From CAIWHR01 sp963788185 (GTDB lineage: Bacteria > Pseudomonadota > Gammaproteobacteria > Burkholderiales > Casimicrobiaceae), in the NCBI GenBank assembly GCA_963788185.1, contig CAWBGE010000024.1, positions 310,001 to 374,000 on the forward strand: a stretch of DNA of 64,000 nt, written 5' to 3'. How positions within the stretch are numbered: the first letter of the stretch is position 1; the number at the start of each line of letters is the position of its first letter. The position numbers and the translations under genes were made by a program. This document shows positions 57,046 to 64,000 of this stretch, piece after piece. The notes under the pieces were generated by a model that made no database searches, was not told where the DNA came from, and was given only the letters and a program-made list of their open reading frames with translations.

Positions 57046-57282
57046 ATGCCCACGATCTTGATCATTGGGGCGTATCGGTTCTTCTTTTACTCGAATGAGT
57101 ATGGGGAACCGGCGCACATTCACGTTCAGCGTGATCGCGCCGTCGCAAAATTCTGGCTGGAGCCGACATCGTTGGCACGGAGCACTGGCTTCGCGGCCAA
57201 CGAGTTGACGCGAATTGCGAGTTTGGTCATTGAATACAAGACGACATTTGAGGAGGCATGGAATGAGCACTTTGGTCGTTGA
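57046..57282 (+). CDS. DUF4160 domain protein
   Basis: This 78-residue protein has the DUF4160 pattern: a start PTILIIGAYRFFFYSNEYGEPAHIHVQ, then a short helical part. It starts two bases after the glycosyltransferase stop and overlaps the DUF2442 gene by 20 bases. DUF4160-DUF2442 pairs are widespread and mobile in distribution, and have been suspected to be toxin-antitoxin-like, but no activity is established. Confidence 0.85.
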   Translation: MPTILIIGAYRFFFYSNEYGEPAHIHVQRDRAVAKFWLEPTSLARSTGFAANELTRIASLVIEYKTTFEEAWNEHFGR

Positions 57283-57535
57283 GTCGGTGCCGCGGGCGGC
57301 GGGAGTCCGCTGTGATGAAGACGAGTTGGTCGTGCAGTTGACCGATGGGCGGACCCTGTCGGTGCCGTTGGTCTGGTTTCCACGCTTGGCAGCGGCCAAG
57401 CCGGAGGAGCGTGGCCGATATCAATTGATCGGTGAGGGAGAGGGAATCCGCTGGCTGAGTGTCGATGAAGATATTTCGGTGGCCGGGTTGCTTGCAGGGC
57501 GCGCCTCTGCCGAGTATTTGCGGAGCCGCGGTTGA
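57263..57535 (+). CDS. DUF2442 domain protein
   Basis: This 90-residue protein carries the DUF2442 core LVVQLTDGRTLSVPLVWFPRL and ends with a YLRSRG-type tail. A near-perfect AGGAGG sits six bases before ATG 57263, inside the DUF4160 gene, so translation is strong and coupled. DUF2442 is the usual partner of DUF4160. Function unknown. Confidence 0.87.
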   Translation: MSTLVVESVPRAAGVRCDEDELVVQLTDGRTLSVPLVWFPRLAAAKPEERGRYQLIGEGEGIRWLSVDEDISVAGLLAGRASAEYLRSRG

Positions 57536-57610
57536 AGTCGCTCCGACGAAAACCGTGGGTTGGCGGCTTACGGTCCCGAATCAAAAAAATGTTGCCCATC
57601 CTTCCGATTG

Positions 57611-59226
57611 ATGCCCTTGCATAACGCCATGCGTCGCAACCCTCTTCCTGACGATACATTGATACCACTGCCCACGGCCACTTCGTGGCGCACCACGTTG
57701 CCGCTCCTCATCCTGGCACTGGGCGCGCTCGTCGCGCTGTACTGGCCGACGGCGCAGTCGATCGTGGCCATCTGGGACCGATCCGAAACCTTCGCGCACG
57801 GCTTCCTGATCGTGCCCATCGTGCTTTACCTCATCTGGACGCGGCGGCATCTGATTGCGCGCGAGACTCCGGTCACCGATTGGCTTGGATGCGCGTTGCT
57901 GGCCGGCTGCTGGACTGGGGTGGCTGATCGCGGGTGCCGGCAAGGTGCAGGTGATCCAGCAATTCGCGTTCGTGGCGATGATTCCGGCGGTCGTCATTGC
58001 CATCGCCGGGCGCCATGTCGCGTGGTCGATGGCCTTTCCGCTGGCGTTCCTGTTTCTGGGCGTTCCCGTCGGCGAGGGACTGATCCCGCCGCTGATGGAT
58101 TTCACTGCCGATTTCACCGTTGCGGCGCTGAAGCTCACCGGCATCCCCGTCTATCGCGAAGGGACGTTCTTCACCATTCCGTCCGGACAGTGGTCGGTCG
58201 TCGAGGGGTGCAGCGGCCTGCGCTACCTGATCGCGTCGATCACCGTCGGCACGCTCTACGCCTATCTCACCTATCAGAGTTTGGGCAAGCGTCTGATCTT
58301 CATTGGCATGTCGGTCGTCGTCCCGATCATCGCCAACGGCATGCGCGCCTACATGATCGTCATGATCGCGCATCTGTCCGACATGAAGCTCGCATTGGGC
58401 GTCGACCACCTGATCTACGGCTGGGTCTTCTTCGGCATCGTGATGCTGCTGTTGTTCTGGATCGGGTCGTACTGGCGCGATCCGGAACCGGACGTGCCGC
58501 CCGTCGTGCCGTTGACCGTGACGCAAGTCCGCGACAGCCGTGCCCGTCAATCGCACGCAGGCGATTGCGGTCGCGACCCTCGCCATCGCCATCGCCGCCG
58601 CCTGGCCGCTATACGCCGCGTGGATGGATCGCGCGCGCACCGATGCGACATTGACGCTTGCGGCTCCCGTGCCGACCGGAGGATGGACGCTCGAATCGGC
58701 ACCCGCCACCGATTGGCGTCCGCGATATCTCGAGCCGACGGCCGGAATGTTCCAGACCTACCGCAAGGGCGATCGCGTGGTCGTGCTCCACCTCGGCTAT
58801 TACCGCCACCAGCTGCCGGGGTCGGAGCTGGTCACGTCGCAGAACATCATGGTGGTACAGAAGCATCCGGTGTGGTCGCAGGTCGGAGAGAGTGCGCGGA
58901 CCGAGCCTTTGGCAGATGGCCCGACCGATATCAAACAGTCGCTGTTGCGCTCCCCGGCGCAGCGGCTGTTGATCTGGGACTGGTACCGCATTGCGGATCG
59001 CGATCTGACCAATCGCTATGTCGCCAAGCTGCTGCTGGCGCGCGACAAGCTGCTGGGGCGCGGCGACAGCGGTGCGGCGGTGATCGTCGCCACCCCGTAC
59101 GAATCCGAGACCGCCGCCGCCGAAGAGACGCTGCGCTCGTTCCTGCGCGACATGCAGCCCGCGATTCACCAGGCACTGCGGCAGGTCGAGACTTCGGCTG
59201 CCAACAAGGCCGGGGCGGCACGCTGA
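57611..59226 (+). pseudogene. xrtA: Exosortase A, probably fused to EpsI, with two one-base frameshifts
   Basis: The reconstructed exosortase has about eight transmembrane helices and the catalytic triad: Cys in VVEGCSGLRYL, Arg in IIANGMRAYMIVMIAH, His in DHLIYGWVFF. The frame breaks near 57,914 (removing one A gives LLAGCWLGWLIAGAGK) and near 58,538, after which an EpsI domain (DUF3485-like, from VNRTQAIAVATLAIAIA at 58,540) follows to the TGA at 59,224-59,226. No stop separates exosortase from EpsI in any sensible frame, so a fused XrtA-EpsI is likely. The length, 1,616 bases, is 538 codons plus two, matching two insertions. XrtA cleaves and attaches PEP-CTERM proteins at the inner membrane. 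Confidence 0.85.
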
Positions 59227-59228
59227 TC

Positions 59229-60431
59229 ATGCAGCGCCCGGCGCCTCCGCTGATCGTCCACGTCGTGTACCGCTTCGGCGTGGGCGGGCTCGAGAACGGT
59301 GTGGTCAACCTCATCAACCGATTGCCCGAAGATCGCTGGCGGCACGCCATCGTCTCGTTGACCGACGTGTCCGAGGAGTTCGCCCGAAGAATCCAGCGCA
59401 CCGATGTCGAGACCATCGCACTGGGCCGCGGACCGGGACACATGGTGCGCGACTATCCGCGCATCTACCGCCTGTTCAGGAAGCTCGCGCCGGCGATCGT
59501 GCACACGCGCAATCTCGCGGCGCTGGAGGCGGTCGTTCCCGCGTGGGCGGCGCGCGTGCCGGTGCGGATCCACGGCGAGCATGGATGGGACATGCAGGAT
59601 CCGGCCGGGAAGCGCAAGCGCTACCGCATCGTCCGGCGGCTTTACCAGCCGTTTGTCACGCGCTATGTCGCGCTGTCGCAACACCTGGAAACCTATCTCG
59701 AACGTGCGGTCGGGATTCCTTCCGGCAAGATCGAGCAGATCTACAACGGCGTCGACACCGAGCGTTTCGGTCGTGCGCGCGGGGCGCGCGTTCCGATTCC
59801 GGGTTGTCCGTTCGACGCCGGCCGACATTGGCTGGTCGGAACCGTCGGGCGAATGGAGCGCGTCAAGGATCCCGTCAATCTGGTGCACGCGTTCCTTCGC
59901 GCCATTGAGTTGCAACCGGCCGCGACGGAACGCATGCGGCTGGTGATGGTTGGCGACGGCGCGCTGCGCAACGACATCGCGCGGATCGTCGAGGAAGCCG
60001 GGGTCACCGACCGAGTGTGGCTCGCAGGTGAGCGCGCCGACGTCGCCGACGTGATGCGCGGGCTCGACTGTTTCGCGCTGCCGTCGCTGGCCGAAGGCGT
60101 GTCGAACACCATCCTCGAGGCCATGGCGACCGGCCTGCCGATCGTCGCCACCCGCGTGGGCGGCAATGCGGAACTGATCGAACCCGGACTCACCGGGACG
60201 CTGGTTCCGGCTGCCGACAGCGAGTCACTGGCACAGGGAGTGCTTGCGTATTTCAACGATGCGGTCGTGGCGCGCCGGCATGCGGCTGCCGCAAGGCACG
60301 CGGCCGAGCGCCGCTACAGCCTCGCACGCATGGTCAACGATTACGGTGCGATGTACGAGCGCGCATTGTCGGAGGCGGGCGTGGCGACGCACCCGCAGAA
60401 GGCGAAGATGGCCCAGAACCATGAAGGATGA
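59229..60431 (+). CDS. TIGR03088-type XrtA-system glycosyltransferase
   Basis: This 400-residue GT4-family glycosyltransferase starts with PPLIVHVVYRFGVGGLENGVV, the TIGR03088 signature, followed by the donor-binding region VGTVGRMERVKDP and the EX7E-like segment (LPSLAEGVSNTILEAMATGLP). It begins two bases after the EpsI domain stop. It should act with the TIGR03087 enzyme on the exopolysaccharide. Confidence 0.92.
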   Translation: MQRPAPPLIVHVVYRFGVGGLENGVVNLINRLPEDRWRHAIVSLTDVSEEFARRIQRTDVETIALGRGPGHMVRDYPRIYRLFRKLAPAIVHTRNLAALEAVVPAWAARVPVRIHGEHGWDMQDPAGKRKRYRIVRRLYQPFVTRYVALSQHLETYLERAVGIPSGKIEQIYNGVDTERFGRARGARVPIPGCPFDAGRHWLVGTVGRMERVKDPVNLVHAFLRAIELQPAATERMRLVMVGDGALRNDIARIVEEAGVTDRVWLAGERADVADVMRGLDCFALPSLAEGVSNTILEAMATGLPIVATRVGGNAELIEPGLTGTLVPAADSESLAQGVLAYFNDAVVARRHAAAARHAAERRYSLARMVNDYGAMYERALSEAGVATHPQKAKMAQNHEG

Positions 60432-60441
60432 TTCGATTTTC

Positions 60442-60464
60442 GTAGCAGCGGCTTCAGCCGCGAA
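60442..60464 (+). repeat. REP-like element unit (GTAGCAGCGGCTTCAGCCGCGAAC)
   Basis: This is a degenerate unit of the family at 60,486 and 60,529, with C for G at one place. The inner GCGGCTTCAGCCGC is self-complementary, so the unit forms its own small hairpin. Confidence 0.65.
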
Positions 60465-60485
60465 CCTGCGCGGTGGCACGCGTAC

Positions 60486-60551
60486 TGTAGGAGCGGCTTC
60501 AGCCGCGAATGGCGGTCACGCAATTGCGTTCGCGGCTGAAGCCGCTCCCAC
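60486..60551. repeat. Inverted pair of REP-like elements
   Basis: The unit at 60,486-60,509 (TGTAGGAGCGGCTTCAGCCG...) and its inverted copy at 60,529-60,551 are separated by 19 bases, making a long hairpin between the glycosyltransferase and the amidotransferase. The T-poor ends argue for a REP sequence rather than a classical terminator, though it may stop or stabilise transcripts. Confidence 0.75.
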
Positions 60552-60579
60552 ACGTTCTATCCGCTGACTCGGATCGATC

Positions 60580-62490
60580 ATGTGCGGCATCACCGGCATC
60601 TTCGACACCCGCGGCAAGCGCGACATCGATCGCGCGGCTTTGGTGCGAATGAACGAATCGCAGCACCACCGTGGCCCGGACGAGGGCAGCGTCCACGTCG
60701 AACCGGGCCTGGGCTTCGGCCATCGGCGATTGTCGATCATCGACGTCGCCACCGGCCAGCAGCCGCTGTTCAACGAGGACGGCAGCGTCTGCGTCGTGTT
60801 CAACGGCGAGATCTACAACTTCCAGGAACTGGTGCCGGAACTGGAAGCGCTGGGCCACGTCTTCCACACCCGCAGCGACACCGAGGTGATCGTTCACGCG
60901 TGGGAGGCCTGGGGCGAGGCGTGCGTGACGCGTTTCCGTGGCATGTTCGCGTTCGCGCTGTGGGACCGCAACCAGCAGACGTTGTTCCTCGCCCGCGACC
61001 GGCTCGGCGTCAAGCCGATGTTCTATGCGGTGCTGCGCGACGGCACGCTGCTCTTCGGCTCCGAGTTGAAATCGCTGCTGGCGCACGGCGGCCTGGAGCG
61101 CGACATCGATCCGTATGCGATCGAGGAGTATTTCGCGCTGGGTTACGTGGCCGAGCCGCGGACGATCTTTCGCGGGGCGAAGAAATTGCCGCCCGCGCAC
61201 ACGCTGGTGGTGCGGCGCGGACAGCCGCTGCCCGAGCCGCGCGAGTACTGGGACGTCAAGTTCTCGCTCGACAACAGGATTGGCCTGCCCGAAGCCTGCA
61301 CCGAACTCGAACGCCGACTGCGCGAATCCATCAAGCTGCGGATGATTTCCGAAGTGCCGCTGGGCGCGTTCCTCTCCGGCGGGGTCGATTCGAGCGCCGT
61401 CGTCGCGATGATGGCGGGCGTCTCCGCCGACCCGGTCAACACCTGCTCGATCGCATTTGCCGACCCCAAGTTCGACGAGTCCGCCTTCGCGCAGCAGGTG
61501 GCCGACCGCTACCACACGCGCCACTTCGTCGACCGCGTCGAGAGCGACGACTTCGACCTCATCGACACGCTGGCCACTCTCTACGACGAGCCCTACGCCG
61601 ACAGTTCGGCGATTCCCACCTATCGCGTGTGCCAGCTCGCGCGCAAGCACGTCACCGTCGCGCTGTCCGGCGACGGCGGCGACGAGAGCTTCGGCGGCTA
61701 CCGGCGTTATCGACTGCACCTGATGGAAGAGCGGATGCGCTCGGCATTGCCGCTCGCGTTACGTCGCCCCGTATTCGGCATGCTGGGAAGAATCTACCCC
61801 AAGCTCGACTGGGCGCCGCGCGTGCTGCGCGGCAAGACCACGTTCGAGGGCATGGCGCGCACCTCGGTCGAGGCGTACTTCCACTCGGTGTCGATCATGC
61901 GCGCGCCGATGCGCCGGCAGTTGTTCAGCGCCAGGCTGCGCGCCGAACTGGGCGGCTACGACGCGTTCGAGGTGTTCGATCGCCATGCCACGCGCGCCGG
62001 CACCGACGACGCGCTGTCGATGATCCAGTACCTCGATCTCAAGACCTACCTGGTCGGCGACATCAACACCAAAGTGGACCGCGCGAGCATGGCGCACTCG
62101 CTCGAAGTGCGCGAGCCGCTGATGGATCACCCGCTGATCGAGTGGCTGGCCACGCTGCCGGTCGACCTGAAGGTGCGCGGCAACGAGGGCAAGTTCCTGC
62201 TGAAGAAGGCGATGGAGCCGCACCTGCCGCAGGAGATCATGTACCGGCCGAAGATGGGGTTCAGCGTTCCGCTGGCGCGCTGGTTCCGCGGACCGCTCAA
62301 GGCACGGGTCCGGGAATCGGTCCTCGGCCCGCGATTGCTCGGCACCGGGTGGTTCAACGAGCCCTATCTCCGCCATCTCGTCGATGCGCACCAGTCGGGC
62401 AAGAGCGACTACAGTTCGCCGCTGTGGACGCTGCTGATGTTCGACGCGTTCCTGCGCAATGTGATGGGGGACGCGCGCGGTGCGCTGTAG
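60580..62490 (+). CDS. XrtA-system amidotransferase (asparagine synthase family)
   Basis: This 636-residue protein begins MCGITGIFDTRGKRDIDRAA with the N-terminal nucleophile cysteine, a class II glutaminase domain (HHRGPDEG, FNGEIYNF), and an asparagine synthase domain with the PP-loop SGGVDSS near residue 266. It fits the exosortase A-associated amidotransferase 1 family (TIGR03108). In Zoogloea a homologous asparagine-synthase-like gene is needed for floc-forming exopolysaccharide. It probably amidates a sugar acid in the polymer. It is flanked on both sides by REP-like units. Confidence 0.92.
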   Translation: MCGITGIFDTRGKRDIDRAALVRMNESQHHRGPDEGSVHVEPGLGFGHRRLSIIDVATGQQPLFNEDGSVCVVFNGEIYNFQELVPELEALGHVFHTRSDTEVIVHAWEAWGEACVTRFRGMFAFALWDRNQQTLFLARDRLGVKPMFYAVLRDGTLLFGSELKSLLAHGGLERDIDPYAIEEYFALGYVAEPRTIFRGAKKLPPAHTLVVRRGQPLPEPREYWDVKFSLDNRIGLPEACTELERRLRESIKLRMISEVPLGAFLSGGVDSSAVVAMMAGVSADPVNTCSIAFADPKFDESAFAQQVADRYHTRHFVDRVESDDFDLIDTLATLYDEPYADSSAIPTYRVCQLARKHVTVALSGDGGDESFGGYRRYRLHLMEERMRSALPLALRRPVFGMLGRIYPKLDWAPRVLRGKTTFEGMARTSVEAYFHSVSIMRAPMRRQLFSARLRAELGGYDAFEVFDRHATRAGTDDALSMIQYLDLKTYLVGDINTKVDRASMAHSLEVREPLMDHPLIEWLATLPVDLKVRGNEGKFLLKKAMEPHLPQEIMYRPKMGFSVPLARWFRGPLKARVRESVLGPRLLGTGWFNEPYLRHLVDAHQSGKSDYSSPLWTLLMFDAFLRNVMGDARGAL

Positions 62491-62514
62491 GAGGTCCTTG
62501 GGGCCCAAATGCTC

Positions 62515-62533
62515 TTCGCGGCTAAAGCCGCTC
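62515..62533 (-). repeat. REP-like element unit (inverted)
   Basis: TTCGCGGCTAAAGCCGCTC is an inverted, slightly altered unit of the family at 60,486-60,551. Confidence 0.6.
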
Positions 62534-62562
62534 ATAAAGAGACGCGTCGGTGGTGGAGACTC

Positions 62563-62588
62563 TTGTAGGAGCGCCTTCAGGCGCGAAC
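62563..62588 (+). repeat. REP-like element unit (variant)
   Basis: A TTGTAGGAGCGCCTTCAGGC-type unit in which the loop-proximal stem is changed compensatorily (GCGCCTTCAGGCGC instead of GCGGCTTCAGCCGC). The hairpin is kept while the bases differ. Confidence 0.6.
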
Positions 62589-62630
62589 GCCTTTTCCGGC
62601 TGGCACGACGGGAGTCCCACGGCGTCAACC

Positions 62631-62659
62631 TTGTGGCGTACGGCAAAAAGCCGTACAAT
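62631..62659 (+). promoter_or_regulatory. Promoter/operator of the DUF1778-GNAT module
   Basis: TTGTGG (62631-62636), a 17-base spacer and TACAAT (62654-62659) form the promoter. A perfect inverted repeat GTACGGC-N5-GCCGTAC (62638-62656) covers the spacer and part of the -10, as expected for autorepression by the antitoxin. Confidence 0.6.
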
Positions 62660-62678
62660 CGCGGCAAGGAGAGATGCG

Positions 62679-62960
62679 ATGCCACCGGTTTCCACTACCG
62701 CCCGACTTGAAGCGCGTATCAGCGCGGAGTTGCACGCCACGCTCAAGCGCGCTGCGGCATTGGAAGATCGCACGATTACGGATTTTGTGATTGCCGCAGT
62801 GCAGGAAGCTGCGCAGCGCACCATTCGGCGGGCAGATGTCATTGCGCTGACGATGGCCGATCAGGATCAATTCGTCCGCGCGCTGATCACGCCTCCGATG
62901 CCCAATGTGGCATTGAAGCGCGCCTTTTCTCGTCGGCGAAAATTAATCACGCCGGGCTGA
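62679..62960 (+). CDS. DUF1778 (TacA-like) antitoxin
   Basis: This 93-residue protein has an N-terminal ribbon-helix-helix (TTARLEARISAELHATLKRAAALEDRTITDFV; basic strand and two helices) and a C-terminal tail that would wrap around a GNAT toxin. AAGGAGAG lies five bases before ATG 62679. It precedes a GNAT gene by three bases, the standard TacAT/AtaRT order. Confidence 0.88.
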   Translation: MPPVSTTARLEARISAELHATLKRAAALEDRTITDFVIAAVQEAAQRTIRRADVIALTMADQDQFVRALITPPMPNVALKRAFSRRRKLITPG

Positions 62961-62963
62961 GCG

Positions 62964-63455
62964 GTGTATCGGATCGCACCGCTTGATCCGGATATGGAGC
63001 GGCAAGGGTTTTGTTCCGGAGTCGACCCGCTGGACCGCTATTTTCACGAGCGGGTGTCCCAGGACGTCCGTCGCCGCATCACTTCCTGTTTTGTTGCGCT
63101 GAGTCTGGATGGCCGAATTGCAGGTTTCTACACATTGGCGGCTGCCAGCGTACTGCTGACGGAACTTCCGGAACCGGTTGCCCGGAAGTTGCCAAGGTAC
63201 CCGACCGTGCCGGCTATTCGCATGGGCAGACTGGCGGTTGATCGGGCAGTTCGAAACCGGGGACTCGGCGCTGCACTATTGGCCGATGCATTGTCCCGCA
63301 GTATCGATTCTGGGGTCGCCGCATTTGCGCTGGTGGTCGATGCCAAAGATGAGACCGCGACCGCCTTCTACCGGTACCACGGATTCGTCCCGCTCGCGGA
63401 CTCGCCAAGAACGCTTTTCCTGCCACTGGCAACCGCTCGCACGATCCGCCGATGA
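62964..63455 (+). CDS. GNAT-family acetyltransferase toxin (TacT/AtaT-like)
   Basis: This 163-residue protein has the GNAT acetyl-CoA loop region MGRLAVDRAVRNRGLGAALL (Q/R-x-x-G-x-G/A type) near residue 90 and a C-terminal FYRYHGFVPL. Toxins of this type acetylate charged tRNAs and block translation. The start is GTG 62964. Beginning with GFCSGVDPLDRYFHERV matches the toxin family. Confidence 0.85.
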   Translation: MYRIAPLDPDMERQGFCSGVDPLDRYFHERVSQDVRRRITSCFVALSLDGRIAGFYTLAAASVLLTELPEPVARKLPRYPTVPAIRMGRLAVDRAVRNRGLGAALLADALSRSIDSGVAAFALVVDAKDETATAFYRYHGFVPLADSPRTLFLPLATARTIRR

Positions 63456-63477
63456 CGGAAGTAGATCGAACGCAGCA

Positions 63478-63519
63478 TTGACGCGCAGCTTGGAGGATAT
63501 ACAATACAAAATGTATATC
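63478..63519 (+). promoter_or_regulatory. Promoter/operator of the MazE-PIN module
   Basis: TTGACG (63478-63483), a 16-base spacer and TACAAT (63500-63505) make a strong promoter. A perfect inverted repeat GATATACA (63496-63503)/TGTATATC (63512-63519) with an 8-base loop overlaps the -10 and likely start point, which fits an AbrB/MazE operator. AT-rich compared with its surroundings. Confidence 0.65.
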
Positions 63520-63533
63520 ATAAGGGGTGCGCA

Positions 63534-63767
63534 ATGCAGGTTTCGAAGTGGGGCAACAGTCTGGCAGTGCGTCTGCCAGCGATAGTGGTGGAGGCGCTCG
63601 GGCTCAAGGAAGGCGATGACATCGAGATCGTGGTAGCCGGAGCGCGCAATTTCGAGGTGATCAGGGCGCCTCGCCGACGCGATATTCTGGCGCGCTTGAG
63701 AAAATATCGCGGTCGGCTACCCGCCGACTTCAAGTTCGACCGGCTCGACGCGAATGAGCGCCGCTGA
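63534..63767 (+). CDS. AbrB/MazE-type antitoxin
   Basis: This 77-residue swapped-hairpin AbrB protein begins MQVSKWGNSLAVRLPAIVVE and continues EALGLKEGDDIEIVV. A basic C-terminal tail should bind the toxin. AAGGGG precedes the ATG. It overlaps the following PIN gene by 14 bases, the order seen in VapB-VapC modules with AbrB-type antitoxins. Confidence 0.9.
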   Translation: MQVSKWGNSLAVRLPAIVVEALGLKEGDDIEIVVAGARNFEVIRAPRRRDILARLRKYRGRLPADFKFDRLDANERR

Positions 63768-64000
63768 CACTTTCTTCGACACCAACGTCATTCTGCATCT
63801 GTTTTCTGCGGATACTGCCAAAGCCGGTCGTGCGGAGGAGTTGTTGGCAAGTGGCGGACTGATCAGCGTGCAGGTGTTGAATGAGCTGGCCAGTGTCGCT
63901 CGCCGCAAGCTTGGGTTCTCCTGGCAGGAGGTCATCGACACAACCACGCAACTGCGGCGTGTGTGTTCGGTGGCGCCGCTGACCGTGGAGACGCACGCAC
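63754..64000 (+). CDS. PIN-domain toxin (VapC-like), 3' partial
   Basis: The first 82 residues are visible before the window ends. The N-terminal FFDTNVILHLF contains the first active-site aspartate, and VLNELASVARRK holds the conserved acidic residue of the second motif. PIN toxins are Mg-dependent ribonucleases. It overlaps the upstream antitoxin gene. The rest lies beyond 64,000. Confidence 0.9.
   Translation, partial: MSAADTFFDTNVILHLFSADTAKAGRAEELLASGGLISVQVLNELASVARRKLGFSWQEVIDTTTQLRRVCSVAPLTVETHA

Noticed and set aside
57855..60431. Apparent 858-residue exosortase-glycosyltransferase fusion
   Set aside because: The frame passes through the EpsI domain out of register; the glycosyltransferase has its own start at 59,229.
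40238..62490. PEP-CTERM substrate gene inside the XrtA locus
   Set aside because: No frame ends in a Pro-Glu-Pro motif followed by a hydrophobic helix and basic tail; the substrates must be elsewhere.

Overview
The window reads as one chromosomal segment of a high-GC betaproteobacterium. Three things suggest this: the order trpF-trpB-trpA-accD-folC-SPOR protein-cvpA-purF, an entericidin-type lipoprotein gene between leuC and leuD, and a complete-looking XrtA (exosortase A)/PEP-CTERM exopolysaccharide locus. The genus cannot be fixed from the sequence alone.

Positions 1-40,240 are ordinary, tightly packed housekeeping DNA with intact frames. In order they hold: clpS (partial)-clpA; a metallo-beta-lactamase/beta-CASP RNase; isocitrate lyase aceA; thpR, a mercaptopyruvate-type sulfurtransferase, an EamA transporter and a Rieske oxygenase; xseB-ispA-dxs (isoprenoid precursors); folE2; a LytS/LytTR two-component pair; a class I amidotransferase; mutL-miaA; leuC-ecn-leuD-leuB-asd; fimV-truA; trpF-trpB-trpA-accD-folC-dedD-like-cvpA-purF; a triheme cytochrome c; tRNA-Arg(CCG); terC; and dgcN-dgcA (D-amino acid metabolism). 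Two copies of a long palindromic repeat lie here, one at 8.4 kb and one at the 5' end of miaA, where the reading frame passes through it.

Positions 40,240-62,490 are the XrtA locus: polysaccharide export lipoprotein, chain-length determinant, tyrosine autokinase, TIGR03016 outer-membrane protein, secretion-type ATPase, wecB, DUF3473 deacetylase, FemAB-like protein, TIGR03087 glycosyltransferase, exosortase (probably fused to EpsI), TIGR03088 glycosyltransferase and an asparagine-synthase-like amidotransferase. Together they should make, modify and export an exopolysaccharide coupled to PEP-CTERM protein sorting. No PEP-CTERM substrate gene is present in the window.

This locus has two striking irregularities. 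First, 40.94-45.86 kb is dense with compensating one-base indels that break four genes. Second, a 4,477-bp block (end of the outer-membrane protein gene, ATPase, wecB, deacetylase, FemAB) is present twice, head to tail and directly abutting, at about 2% divergence. The junction creates an in-frame FemAB-ATPase fusion. The indels look like consensus errors. The duplication may be real or may come from assembly of two strains, and the evidence for each is given below.

Small accessory genes sit inside and after the locus: an antitoxin whose toxin appears deleted, a second antitoxin-like regulator, a DUF4160-DUF2442 pair, and from 62.6 kb a DUF1778-GNAT pair followed by a MazE/AbrB-PIN pair cut by the window end. 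REP-like palindromes flank the amidotransferase gene. No rRNA, CRISPR array, prophage or insertion sequence was seen.
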